Source: a virus. From it: a DNA stretch of 21,315 bases. A model generated the notes under the pieces. The model did no database searches, was not told where the DNA came from, and saw only the letters and a program-made list of their open reading frames with translations. Below are positions 6,173 through 13,491 of the stretch, piece by piece; positions within the stretch are counted from its first letter, which is position 1, and each line of letters starts with the position of its first letter. Location: positions 1-21,315 of IMG/VR virus record IMGVR_UViG_3300037460_000132; one strand, given 5' to 3'. The position numbers were made by a program, and so were the translations under genes.

Positions 6173-7735
6173 TTATGCTGCTGCCTGCTCTGCCTGGGCC
6201 TGGGCCTCGGCCTGCTTTTGTTGTTGTTCGGTCATGGTCTTGACATCGTCCAGGCTACGCAGCCACTTCTCCGGTGCGCCAGATCCCTGGATCGCATCGC
6301 GTAGGCTGATGCCGAAGTCGACATGGTTGATGACACCAGGATCTGCCTGGGCTGCTCTCTCGAGTAGCTCGGAGACCTGCTGGAACTGCTGGACCTTCTT
6401 CTCTTCCTGAGACTCGGACAGCGGAGACTCGAACTTGAATCTGATGTCCTGGCCCAGGAGGGATTTCGGAATGTCCTGGGGTGATCCCAGGAAGCCATTC
6501 TTCAATGCGGTCTCGAAGGCCAGCTCACACATGCGGCCTGAGTACTCGTGCTCGATCGGTGCGAACAGCGGCAGGTTCTCCCTGCGGAATTGCTTCATGC
6601 GTTCGCTGACTTCGTAGGCTGTCATTTCCCTGCCAACGTCAGGCATGTTGATCTTGTTGACGTAGAACGCGGACTGCAGGACCTCGACAATACCTTCGCG
6701 CATCTCGAGGCCGATCGGGAATCCTTTGCTGTCCTGGACCAGTGGCCGCAGGCTGGCACCCAGGCGCTCGTCGTAGTCTTCGCTCACGAACGTGATGCCA
6801 TCAGGGTAGAGATTCGCATCTCCGCGGATGACATTCTCGGTCGCAATAATAGGCGGTCTCGCGTGACGTTCCCCAGCTTCCAATAGTGTATGTGTCATCG
6901 CTTGAAGGGTTCGAGCGTCTGGGAGACCTACCACAGTTGCAGGCGAGTACGCATACGGGCTGCAAGCAATGGTCTGGAACCGAGGCACGATGTATCGCGG
7001 ATGCATGTTGCCTCCGATCTCCATGATGGTCTCGGTCTGCAGATCCAGGGTGAGCTGGACCCGCGGGAATCTGTCGTACTTCGGGTCGTCGTACATCTGG
7101 GAGGTGATGTCGAAGTGGTGGACTGGTACCTCGTGGAATGGCTTGTCCTTCAGCAGCTTCTGATGAGCCAGCGGCATGTTCTGAACGCCGTAGTACTGAG
7201 CCATCTTGTACAGCGCGACATCCTCCTTGCGGACCACGCCATCGACCTGGCCATTCTCGTCATCCCACCAGGCGATGTCCTTCATGTGCCAGGTGCGGAA
7301 CAGCAGACCGGAGGCCTGGCGATTCAGCTCGATGCTCATGACGCCATTGCCGAAGGTCACATAGTCGTTGTCGAGTTCCTTGGTGGCCCTGCGGAAGTTC
7401 GCGTTGCGCTGGTTCATCAGCATCATCAATCGCTTGGTCGCCCACTCGAGCCACATCTTGCCCTCGTGGTCAGCCTCGCCCTCGATGCCGATCGAGAACC
7501 ACTCGCCGTCACGGAGCATGGCTTCCAGGGAGTTGGCCAGCTCTCGACGGATCAGCAGCGGCTGGCTCGATGCCAGGCTGTCGGTCAGCTCTTCGCCAAT
7601 GAAGTGGGTGCGTAGGAAGTCGTTGCGTTCAGGGTAGAAATTCTCGGCCAGCTCCTGCCAGAGACTGAGCACAGGATACTGCTTCTCGAACCGCTCTCGA
7701 GAGAACTTGCGGAGCATGCCAGGCGACATCGGCAT
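6173..7735 (-). CDS. Portal (head-tail connector) protein, T7 gp8-like
   Basis: 520 residues, normal for the podovirus head-tail connector family (Pfam Head-tail_con, PF12236). It forms the dodecameric ring for DNA entry and tail attachment. Visible family features are the early helix with FYPER (residues about 33-37), a SSQPLLIRRELANSLEAML stretch, DNDYVTFGNGVM near 120, RTWHMKDIAWW near 146, and the later INMPDVGREMTAYEVSERM segment near 365, which matches the conserved connector region (typically ...R-x-TA-x-E-x-x-x-R). The C-terminus is a Gln/Ala-rich tail. The ATG at 7735 follows the stop of the preceding gene after 3 bases and has no strong ribosome site. Terminase genes lie upstream and scaffold/capsid downstream. 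Confidence 0.9.
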   Translation of the reverse strand: MPMSPGMLRKFSRERFEKQYPVLSLWQELAENFYPERNDFLRTHFIGEELTDSLASSQPLLIRRELANSLEAMLRDGEWFSIGIEGEADHEGKMWLEWATKRLMMLMNQRNANFRRATKELDNDYVTFGNGVMSIELNRQASGLLFRTWHMKDIAWWDDENGQVDGVVRKEDVALYKMAQYYGVQNMPLAHQKLLKDKPFHEVPVHHFDITSQMYDDPKYDRFPRVQLTLDLQTETIMEIGGNMHPRYIVPRFQTIACSPYAYSPATVVGLPDARTLQAMTHTLLEAGERHARPPIIATENVIRGDANLYPDGITFVSEDYDERLGASLRPLVQDSKGFPIGLEMREGIVEVLQSAFYVNKINMPDVGREMTAYEVSERMKQFRRENLPLFAPIEHEYSGRMCELAFETALKNGFLGSPQDIPKSLLGQDIRFKFESPLSESQEEKKVQQFQQVSELLERAAQADPGVINHVDFGISLRDAIQGSGAPEKWLRSLDDVKTMTEQQQKQAEAQAQAEQAAA

Positions 7736-7738
7736 GAC

Positions 7739-8041
7739 TTAACCCAGGGCTGAAGATTTGTCGAGGACAGTGCCTGATCGGCCAGTGCCGGCACGGCGCA
7801 TCGCGATCGCTTTCTGAGCTGCGATCCTCGAGGTCGTGGACATGGATCCGGTCGGTGTTGACTCGGCCAGCTTACGAGCTTCCTCGTCTGACTTGGCCTT
7901 GGCTTCCTTCTCGGCTTTCAGGGCATCGGCCCTGGCGCGTTCGGATTGTTTCTCGGCATCTTTCCTGGCGCTCTTCGCTTCCTTGTTGCTCGAGTACGAA
8001 CTGTAAGCCGACACTGCGGCCATCACTGCGGTAGCTGCCAT
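7739..8041 (-). CDS. Small basic Ala-rich protein before portal, possibly T7 gp7.3-like (100 aa)
   Basis: 100 residues. A short apolar N-terminus (MAATAVMAAVSAYSS) leads into a charged Ala/Lys/Glu helix and a basic C-terminus with AAQKAIAMRRAGTGRSG and a final LDKSSALG. The position just before portal and the Arg-Ala-Gly-x-Gly C-terminal pattern recall T7 gp7.3, a small tail/host-range protein that ends in a similar basic Gly/Ser motif. This is a weak resemblance, not a proven homology. The ATG overlaps the stop of the preceding gene as TAATG. Its AAQK-4-RR motif also occurs at the end of that neighbour. Confidence 0.68.
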   Translation of the reverse strand: MAATAVMAAVSAYSSYSSNKEAKSARKDAEKQSERARADALKAEKEAKAKSDEEARKLAESTPTGSMSTTSRIAAQKAIAMRRAGTGRSGTVLDKSSALG

Positions 8042-8673
8042 TATGCTATTGCTCCCCGTTTAGGTTTAGCCTCGAAGGCGCTGGTCGCGGCCTGCCCTCT
8101 ACGAGTGGCCTTTTGTTTCTGAGCTGCGACATTCGAGGCTACCCTGGTGGATCCGTAGCCACCACCCTTGGCCTTCGCTCGGGCTGATGCAGTTTCGCTC
8201 TGCTCGGTGATGCCCTGGGTCTCGTACTCGATCTGCTGGACCTCGAAGATCTCCTTGCCGCTCTGCTTCGCCAGGCGTTCAGCTTTCTGCCTGGCATCGC
8301 CAGCGTAGGTGCGCTTCTCGTCGTTCTTGCCACGAGTGTAGGATCCTTGCCGCGTGGGCTTCTTGTAGTGGAACTCCCAGTTGCGAGGATCGTCGGCGCG
8401 GCTACCAGTGGAAGCGAGATGCTCCTTGAATGATTTGCGCTTGATCTTCTTCCCTTTGGCATCGAGGATGTTGCCACCCGCGACGACCTTCTTGCCGCCC
8501 CCGCCCTTGTAGTCGAAGCCTTCGGTTTTCTCAGCGATGGGTTTTGCTTTCGCCAGCGCCGGCGCGTACATCCCTGTGCCTGGCCTGGCTGCTTGATAGT
8601 TCTTGGAGCCTGGACGGCCCCTGGCGGGTGTCGCTCTTTTGTCGCGAGTTCGTCTGCTGTCACCTTTGGCCAT
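8041..8673 (-). CDS. Unknown highly basic protein (210 aa)
   Basis: No family recognised. The protein is strongly basic and mostly low complexity: Arg/Lys/Gly-rich N-terminus (GDSRRTRDKRATPARGRPG), a Gly-Lys segment near residue 58 (GGGGKKVVAGG), a more ordered charged helix around 125-150 (ARQKAERLAKQSGKEIFEV), and a C-terminal AAQKQKATRRGQAATSAF. The start at 8673 has a GAGGTAGAG Shine-Dalgarno. The charge suggests contact with DNA or RNA, or with packaged DNA in the virion. It lies between terminase and portal with two other small, disordered proteins. Confidence 0.68.
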   Translation of the reverse strand: MAKGDSRRTRDKRATPARGRPGSKNYQAARPGTGMYAPALAKAKPIAEKTEGFDYKGGGGKKVVAGGNILDAKGKKIKRKSFKEHLASTGSRADDPRNWEFHYKKPTRQGSYTRGKNDEKRTYAGDARQKAERLAKQSGKEIFEVQQIEYETQGITEQSETASARAKAKGGGYGSTRVASNVAAQKQKATRRGQAATSAFEAKPKRGAIA

Positions 8674-8679
8674 GAGACT

Positions 8680-8907
8680 CTACCTCAGTGACTTGGGTGC
8701 GCCACCGAAGCCATCGCCGTTGGCGTCATTGTCGGTGTCGATGAACTTGCCACCACCCGCGCCGTTGTCGTTGACCAGGCTGCGCTTGTTGCGCGATCCC
8801 TTGTTGGTTCCAAAGCCATTGAGCTGGCCCATGTCGTAGTCGTCGGAGGTGCCGTCTTTGATCTTGGAGCCTCCGGTGTTTTGCTTAGATGATCCGTAGT
8901 TTGGCAT
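8680..8907 (-). CDS. Unknown Gly/Asn/Asp-rich small protein (75 aa)
   Basis: 75 residues, no hydrophobic core visible, rich in Gly, Asn, Asp, Ser and Lys (for example KFIDTDNDANGDGFGGAPKS), hence probably disordered. The ATG overlaps the upstream acetyltransferase stop as TAATG and the stop lies 6 bases before the next ATG, so it belongs to the same translation unit. Lack of complexity makes family assignment impossible by eye. The frame is supported by gene packing rather than by homology. Confidence 0.6.
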   Translation of the reverse strand: MPNYGSSKQNTGGSKIKDGTSDDYDMGQLNGFGTNKGSRNKRSLVNDNGAGGGKFIDTDNDANGDGFGGAPKSLR

Positions 8908-9395
8908 TACAGTACCCTCTCCCAGTTCTCTTCGGTCAGATGGAAATCAAGCTTCGTGAGCAGTGACCGGAAAGGGTAATCGCATTTCATGTGAATAATC
9001 AAGATGTCAGCTCCAAGGTTTTTTAGGTCCAGGGATGCCAGCTTGATCAGCCGGTAACCGACCGTGCTGCCGCGGTGAGTCGGGTCGACGTACATGATGT
9101 CGTTGATGGCCATCGTGGTCTCGGAGTAGTGCATGTGCTTCATCACGAAGCTCACGAAGTATCCAACCAGGCGACCACGCTCGTGGCCCAGGAGCTTGAC
9201 GGATCCCTGGAGCGTGTCTCGAGCCGTGAAGATCCGCAGCATGCCGGCGTCCTCCATTGCCTGGTACTTGTCGAGATCTGGGATGAACGGCTTGATGGCC
9301 TTGTCGGTTGCGATCTCCTGGTAGTGGTCCTCGAGCATCGGCCAGATCTCATCGATCACATCGGCGTAGGTCTCTACCTGGTAGGTGATCGTCAT
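8907..9395 (-). CDS. GNAT-family N-acetyltransferase (phage type, 162 aa)
   Basis: This enzyme would transfer an acetyl group from acetyl-CoA to an amine; the substrate is unknown. The GNAT core is visible: beta strands around VGYFVSFVM (77-85) and NDIMYVDPTHR (98-108), motif A R108-G-S-T-V-G113 for acetyl-CoA binding, followed by the helix YRLIKLASLDLKNLG, then ILIIHMK and a final LTKLDFHLTEENW. It resembles the GNATs often found next to phage packaging genes. I start at 9395 because this ATG overlaps the previous stop as ATGA; a longer frame to 9416 has poorer spacing to a ribosome site. It is the second GNAT in 1.7 kb. Confidence 0.83.
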   Translation of the reverse strand: MTITYQVETYADVIDEIWPMLEDHYQEIATDKAIKPFIPDLDKYQAMEDAGMLRIFTARDTLQGSVKLLGHERGRLVGYFVSFVMKHMHYSETTMAINDIMYVDPTHRGSTVGYRLIKLASLDLKNLGADILIIHMKCDYPFRSLLTKLDFHLTEENWERVL

Positions 9396-9634
9396 CGGGT
9401 CCACACCAGGATGCAACTGAGATTCGCCGCCTCGACCGTTCGTTCGATGTTGTAGCCGAAGTGATCGAGCGCATCATCCTCGTCCATCTCGTGGCCCAGC
9501 TGCTCCAGCATTTTCGGGATGCTGTACACCAGGGCCGGCGCATCGGTGTGTCCAATGATGCAGTCATCGAAGCCATCGAGCTGCGGGATCCTGTCATCAG
9601 GGAATCGCTCGGCAATGTCTTCGGCGTAGCTCAT
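9392..9634 (-). CDS. Conserved small phage protein of unknown function (80 aa)
   Basis: 80 residues. The sequence follows a pattern I know from many small phage-encoded proteins: MSYAEDIAERFPDDRI, then DGFDDCIIGHTD, a VYSI helix, EDDALDHFGYNIE, and a short beta C-terminus. No function is known to me. The EDA-x-x-HFGYNIE segment is the most family-like part. Its ATG overlaps the 52-residue gene (ATGA) and its stop overlaps the GNAT start (ATGA), so it is inside a coupled series. Confidence 0.72.
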   Translation of the reverse strand: MSYAEDIAERFPDDRIPQLDGFDDCIIGHTDAPALVYSIPKMLEQLGHEMDEDDALDHFGYNIERTVEAANLSCILVWTR

Positions 9635-9789
9635 TGTCGCGGGTGGTCCTGCACCAGGTCATGTCCGCACTTCGTGCATTTGTACAGCCACTCGAACTTG
9701 ATCGCCTGGGTGCCGATCGGGCGCTTGCCCATGAACGTGTACTTCTGGTGGCTGCAGATCGCCTCCTTCACTTTGTCGAAAAACTTCAT
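9631..9789 (-). CDS. 52-residue zinc-ribbon-like protein
   Basis: This gene is below common ORF length limits but well supported. ATG at 9789 has an ideal GAGGAG site 7 bases upstream, and the TGA overlaps the next ATG at 9634. The product starts MKFFDKVKEAICSHQKYTFM and has C12-x-H14 and, near the end, C38-x2-C41 with H43 (KCTKCGHD), a layout that suits one structural zinc. Similar small phage and bacterial proteins have the form C-x-H ... Cx2CG. Function unknown; a nucleic-acid or protein contact is possible. Confidence 0.78.
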   Translation of the reverse strand: MKFFDKVKEAICSHQKYTFMGKRPIGTQAIKFEWLYKCTKCGHDLVQDHPRQ

Positions 9790-9923
9790 CGGTTTCTCCT
9801 CCTCGAGATCTTGGCCATCTGGTTGCGCATCCTGCGCCTGCGGACACTCGGCCAGAACCAGGGTGAATAGTCAGAGCGGTGTCGCGCTCCGTCCTTGCAC
9901 TTATTCTTTCGATGCATTGGCAT
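9786..9923 (-). CDS. 45-residue arginine-rich protein
   Basis: The frame runs from ATG at 9923 to TGA at 9786. The ribosome site GAGGAG is 7 bases upstream, inside the preceding gene, and the stop overlaps the next start as ATGA. It overlaps the preceding gene by 23 bases. The product has basic ends (MPMHRKNKCKDGARHRSD, SRRRNR), a central aromatic PWFWP motif, and RRRRMRNQ in the second half. This fits a nucleic-acid or membrane-surface binding peptide. No family recognised. The ribosome site and the two-sided overlap make a chance ORF unlikely. Confidence 0.7.
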   Translation of the reverse strand: MPMHRKNKCKDGARHRSDYSPWFWPSVRRRRMRNQMAKISRRRNR

Positions 9924-10182
9924 TGAAATGCTCCTCGATTAGTTTCTCCAGCTCGTCCAGGCTCTCGAGCGGTACGCCGGCACGGTCCAGGATCTCGGGC
10001 ATCATCAGTTTGGTTGCGACCATCTTGATGTCGCCCTTGACCAGCCAGACGTAGCTCGTGGTGTGGACGCAGGTCGTTTGGTTTCGATCCTGCTGCAGGC
10101 CACAGACCAGCTCGGGGTTGATGAAGATTAGATCGCCGGCCTGGTTGATCCCGCGGCCATCCTCGAATGCGACCGCGATCAT
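9901..10182 (-). CDS. Unknown 93-residue protein
   Basis: The N-terminal half is beta-rich (MIAVAFEDGRGI, LIFINPELV, then SYVWLVKGDIKMVATKL) and the C-terminal half a charged helix (LESLDELEKLIEEHF). The layout of a short beta domain ending in a strand-and-VKGD-type turn recalls FlbD-like or small SH3-like proteins, but this is too weak to assign. AGGA lies 8 bases before the ATG, which also overlaps the GNAT gene stop (ATGA). Confidence 0.7.
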   Translation of the reverse strand: MIAVAFEDGRGINQAGDLIFINPELVCGLQQDRNQTTCVHTTSYVWLVKGDIKMVATKLMMPEILDRAGVPLESLDELEKLIEEHFNANASKE

Positions 10183-10556
10183 GTCACTGTCCTGAAGTAG
10201 ACGATCTCATCGAAGTCCTCGTCGTATGGGTAGTGCGTCATCGGCGTCCAGGCCTCGGCCTCGAAGGCCTTGCGATTACCTGGTGATGACACGGCCAGCA
10301 GAACCTTGGCACCGTGCTCGATGCAGTACTCGGTTCGCTCCTTGTGTAGCTTGCGCCAGATCCCTTGCTGCCGGTACTGCGGGTTGACGGCACCACCGAA
10401 GAAGTACCAGACACCTGGGCCTCGCTCCTCGGCTGCAACCACGCCAACGATGTCGCCCATGTCGTACTCGACAAACCAGCAGGCCTCCTTCTCGCAATCG
10501 AACTTGCCCTCGTGCGCCCAGGGGAATGCGTGGGTGATGATCGCTGGGGGTTTCAT
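10179..10556 (-). CDS. Second GNAT-like acetyltransferase (125 aa)
   Basis: 125 residues from the ATG at 10556, which overlaps the oxygenase stop (ATGA); the longer frame to 10640 is a read into that gene. The GNAT core includes IVGVVAAEER (36-45), a YFFGGAVNP strand (51-59), motif A Q60-Y-R-Q-Q-G65 and the following helix WRKLHKERTEYCIEHG, then VLLAVSS-x-x-NRKAFEAEAW, the usual N-x-x-A-x-x-x-x-x-x-W/F ending of acetyl-CoA-binding proteins. The R-Q-Q-G-I-W motif has Trp where Gly or Ala is normal, which could alter cofactor binding. The substrate is unknown. Confidence 0.75.
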   Translation of the reverse strand: MKPPAIITHAFPWAHEGKFDCEKEACWFVEYDMGDIVGVVAAEERGPGVWYFFGGAVNPQYRQQGIWRKLHKERTEYCIEHGAKVLLAVSSPGNRKAFEAEAWTPMTHYPYDEDFDEIVYFRTVT

Positions 10557-11122
10557 CGCTCGATGTCCATGATCAGGTGGATCCGGTCGTGGTCCATCAG
10601 GTTGACCACGGTGTGGACCTCGCTGACCTCGATCTCCCATAGGTCGCCTGACTGCATCGGCTGGACCTCGCCACCACAGATGAAGATGTCCTCATCACCG
10701 CCTTCGACTACCAGGTGGAAGCGTCGATAGAAATCTGGCACTGGCCCCTGGTCAGGGTGCGGGAGGACCGTCTTGTTGGGTGCCAGCTTGACCAGGAGTA
10801 CACGGCCCAGGCGCAGCGGTGAATCCAGGTGCCGCATCTCCTCGGGTGACAGCAGCCAGGCCAGGTTGTTGGCAATCTTCAGTGTGTTCACCATCAGCTC
10901 ACCGGCTGGGAAATCCTCGCAAGCAATCTCCTCGTGCAGCTCCTGGAGCGTCTTGTACTCGACGCCGACTGGACCACGCAGGCCGATGTCCTCGACGTCA
11001 ACGTGCGGGGATCCTGGGAATGTGGTCCTGGGTGATTTACCCCAGAGCAATGGCTGGCTCTTCAGCTCGTCGCGGATTGGTTGCGCGTCGACGGTGCCGC
11101 CGATCCTGTGGAAGTTCTTCAT
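10553..11122 (-). CDS. 2-oxoglutarate/Fe(II)-dependent oxygenase, Asp/Asn beta-hydroxylase-like
   Basis: 189 residues. Enzymes of this fold hydroxylate amino-acid side chains or small substrates using Fe(II), O2 and 2-oxoglutarate. Visible metal ligands are H122-x-D124 (LPHPDQG) and distal H170 (EVHTVVN), with R180 in RIHLIMD as the likely 2-oxoglutarate-binding Arg. RRFHLVVEGG (133-142) and N174 fit the aspartyl/asparaginyl hydroxylase pattern. The N-terminal half with FPGSPHVDVEDIGLRG also looks family-like. The protein is close to family length, so likely complete. It lies in an ATGA-coupled run between a small unknown gene and a GNAT gene. Target protein or nucleotide unknown. Confidence 0.8.
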   Translation of the reverse strand: MKNFHRIGGTVDAQPIRDELKSQPLLWGKSPRTTFPGSPHVDVEDIGLRGPVGVEYKTLQELHEEIACEDFPAGELMVNTLKIANNLAWLLSPEEMRHLDSPLRLGRVLLVKLAPNKTVLPHPDQGPVPDFYRRFHLVVEGGDEDIFICGGEVQPMQSGDLWEIEVSEVHTVVNLMDHDRIHLIMDIER

Positions 11123-11385
11123 GACTTTGCCCAGTTGTTCAACCAGGTGGCCAGGCCTCCCAGCATTGACGAGTTGTACCTGACCTTGTAGCCGACCAGG
11201 ATCTTGATGGTTTCCTCTGCCGCCTGGACGGTGGTCTCCAGCTGGTGGATCCTGATCGCGTCTTCATCCATGCACTTGCCGCGGTGCTTGGCGAGATCTG
11301 CGATGTAGTGGACCTTGTCCTCGGGCGGGATGTTCATCTTCATGATCTCATCGATGCCTTTGTCTTTCTCTGCTTCGGTGCTCAT
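11119..11385 (-). CDS. Unknown helical protein following terminase (88 aa)
   Basis: 88 mostly helical residues (MSTEAEKDKGIDEIMKMN, then KVHYIADLAKHRG and a heptad-like IHQLETTVQAAEETIKILV), ending in a more apolar SSMLGGLATWLNNW. It is probably an oligomeric helical protein. An excellent GGAGAAAGAT ribosome site precedes the ATG, and the start overlaps the terminase stop as ATGA. Its position directly after terL might suggest a packaging accessory role, but nothing in the sequence proves it. Confidence 0.7.
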   Translation of the reverse strand: MSTEAEKDKGIDEIMKMNIPPEDKVHYIADLAKHRGKCMDEDAIRIHQLETTVQAAEETIKILVGYKVRYNSSMLGGLATWLNNWAKS

Positions 11386-12872
11386 ATCTTTCTCCGGATT
11401 CGGCGCTTGGTTGCGCCCTGGGTGTTCACTCTCACGTTCTGATTCTGCGCGTACTTGTGGCTCCTGGCTGACCTGGGTGCCACGTTGATCTTCGGCGGGA
11501 TGCTCGGGCCGATGTCCTTCTTCGTCATCTTGGGGAACAGCTCAGTGAATCCCCAGATCAATGCGTCAGCTCGGTCGGGTGATCTCAGCCCGACATAGCC
11601 AGATTGTAGCATGGCCATCAGCTGCTCCTCGATCTCAGGGAAGTAGCCGATGTGGTGGATGGTTCCCTGGTCGTAGATGGCGCTGATCGGCTCGGCTCTG
11701 ACTTCCTTGCCGCGACTCGCTGTGACAGCTGTGAATGGCAGGTGTGGATCCTGGGCCTGGATGACGGCGCGTACCATGTCGCCACCGTAGTTGACCTCGC
11801 CAACGATGCGATCTGCCTGGTGCCTGTCGTATGCATCGGCGACGATCTTGCCCCAGACTTCGGGAGGTGCCTTGATCGATAGATCCTCGATCAGGTACCC
11901 ATGTCCGTCAGTACCCAGGGCAACGACAACGATCCCGACTTCGTCTGATCGCTTGTCCTCTGGTCCCTTGGTGCCTGACGGATCCACGGCAACAACAACG
12001 CGAAGCCACTGGGGCAGCTTCTGACCTTCCTGGCCGAGGACTCTGTTCTGCGACAGGGTCTCCTCGGTCCACAGGGAACCATCGGAATCGTCAGCCCATT
12101 GGCCGTAGAGGAATCGGCGCTTCGCTCCTTCGCCTAATGCCTCGAGCTGTGACAGATACTTCGGGTCCAGGTTGGCCGCGTTACCGTGCGGGTTCATTGT
12201 CAAATAGTTGTAGTCGAACTCGTTAGCCAGGTTGCGGTGCGGTGGCTCCGGATCCTTCTTCGAGATGAATCGAATGTAGGACCAGTGACGCTTCGACGGT
12301 GGATTGAGATCGTAGTAGGCCTTCAGCTTCAGGCCCTTGTGCTTGGCGATCAGGCGATCGTCCTTGTCGTACTCGTCCCAGGACGTCAGCTGGGCCAGCC
12401 TGGTGAGCGCAGTCTCGACCGACTTCCAGGGAATCTGTGAGCACTCGTTGAAGAACATCGATGCGTACTCGTGGCCCAGGACCTTCTCTACGCGCTTCTC
12501 CTCGTCCAGGCCACTCAGCCATACCTCTGAACCGTTCGGCAGCTTGTAGTACCAGTCAGTCTTGTTGAGCATGTCGTCCGCGGCTGGTAGCTCGGGGAAG
12601 CACAGCCTCACGACTTTCGGAATGGTGTCCAGGCCGATGGCTGTCTTGGCCACGTTGAATCGGTACCTGGCGATCAGGTGCCTGGAGTTGGGTACAGCGC
12701 ATGCCCTCATAAAGATGGCACGGATGATCAGGAATGTTTTGCCGCTGCGGGATCCACCACCGAGCGCACAGTGCGTGGCGTCAGCGGACAGGTTGTTCAT
12801 GGCCGACATCTGATCGGCAGTGAGCGTGTACTGGAACTTGGCTGGAGCGTCTGCCGCTGGGCTGAAACTCAT
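11382..12872 (-). CDS. terL: Terminase large subunit (packaging ATPase and nuclease)
   Basis: 496 residues, a full-length terminase motor that pumps DNA into the prohead and cuts concatemers. ATPase part: Walker A GGGSRSGKT (38-46), Walker B-like MFFNECSQ (139-146) where Asn stands in the usual Asp position before the catalytic Glu143, and a coupling motif with YYDLNPPSKRHW (186-197). Nuclease part (RNase H-like, Terminase_6C type): D297 in VVAVDPSG, E359 in GEVNYGGD, and D433/D436 in SPDRADALIW. The C-terminus is basic. The start at 12872 lies 7 bases after the small-subunit stop with a modest AGGTAG ribosome site. Confidence 0.94.
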   Translation of the reverse strand: MSFSPAADAPAKFQYTLTADQMSAMNNLSADATHCALGGGSRSGKTFLIIRAIFMRACAVPNSRHLIARYRFNVAKTAIGLDTIPKVVRLCFPELPAADDMLNKTDWYYKLPNGSEVWLSGLDEEKRVEKVLGHEYASMFFNECSQIPWKSVETALTRLAQLTSWDEYDKDDRLIAKHKGLKLKAYYDLNPPSKRHWSYIRFISKKDPEPPHRNLANEFDYNYLTMNPHGNAANLDPKYLSQLEALGEGAKRRFLYGQWADDSDGSLWTEETLSQNRVLGQEGQKLPQWLRVVVAVDPSGTKGPEDKRSDEVGIVVVALGTDGHGYLIEDLSIKAPPEVWGKIVADAYDRHQADRIVGEVNYGGDMVRAVIQAQDPHLPFTAVTASRGKEVRAEPISAIYDQGTIHHIGYFPEIEEQLMAMLQSGYVGLRSPDRADALIWGFTELFPKMTKKDIGPSIPPKINVAPRSARSHKYAQNQNVRVNTQGATKRRIRRKI

Positions 12873-12879
12873 GGGCTAC

Positions 12880-13491
12880 CTACAAGTTGGCATCCTGGGC
12901 GCAGTATTGTTGCACAACGATCACACCTGTTCCAGCCTTCTGGTGCTCGGAGTAGGCGTTGTAAAACTTCATGATCATGTCCAGGTATTTGCCCTTGTCC
13001 TTGCCGTACTTGATCTCGGTCTCGTACCTGGTGCTGGTGACATCGCCCTCTTCGTTGGTGCTCTCGGTCTCGAACTGCTTGAACTCGTGGACCATCTTCC
13101 TGGCGATCGGTGGCATCTCATGGATCGGTAACACGCGGCCATCGTCATCGAACATATCCTTGGGATCGAACAGCGCCAGGCCACCCACTTCCTGGAGTGT
13201 CTCCTCGAAGGTGACCATCAGGTGCTCGTGGCCATGGATGCGTAGCTCCTTCACTCGGGCTATGACGTCAACCTTTTTCAACAAGCGCCACCCCAGGGTA
13301 CCAGCTGTCGGCCTGGGGATCGGCCTGGCCTTTGTGCCGTATGCTACCTGGTAGGCTTCAGTCGCGTTCTGGGTTATGACATAGTGCTGCGCGAACTTCT
13401 CGTGCTTGAGATTCTCGGCGCGTTCAGCACGTTGAAGCTGCGCTCTCTTCTTGGCTGCAGGCGTGATTGCTTTCTTCTTAGCCGCCGCCAT
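12880..13491 (-). CDS. terS: Terminase small subunit
   Basis: 203 residues. It recognises the packaging site and loads the large subunit. The region from about residue 32 (KFAQHYVITQNATEAYQVAYGTK, then AGTLGWRLLKKVDVIARVKEL) matches the Terminase_2 family (PF03592) helix-turn-helix, preceded by a Lys/Ala-rich tail. A central segment (FEETLQEVGGLALFDPKDMFDDDGRVLPI) and ARKMVHEFKQFE also fit that family. C-terminal KDKGKYLDMIMKFYNAY is a typical family ending. GGTGGAGA precedes the ATG. It directly precedes terL. Confidence 0.88.
   Translation of the reverse strand: MAAAKKKAITPAAKKRAQLQRAERAENLKHEKFAQHYVITQNATEAYQVAYGTKARPIPRPTAGTLGWRLLKKVDVIARVKELRIHGHEHLMVTFEETLQEVGGLALFDPKDMFDDDGRVLPIHEMPPIARKMVHEFKQFETESTNEEGDVTSTRYETEIKYGKDKGKYLDMIMKFYNAYSEHQKAGTGVIVVQQYCAQDANL

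Noticed and set aside
6890-7615. Long plus-strand frame (241 codons)
   Set aside because: Antisense to the portal gene, Val/His/Leu-rich composition typical of a shadow frame.
9901-10182. FlbD-like assignment of the 93-residue protein
   Set aside because: Only general beta layout agrees; no conserved residues could be matched.
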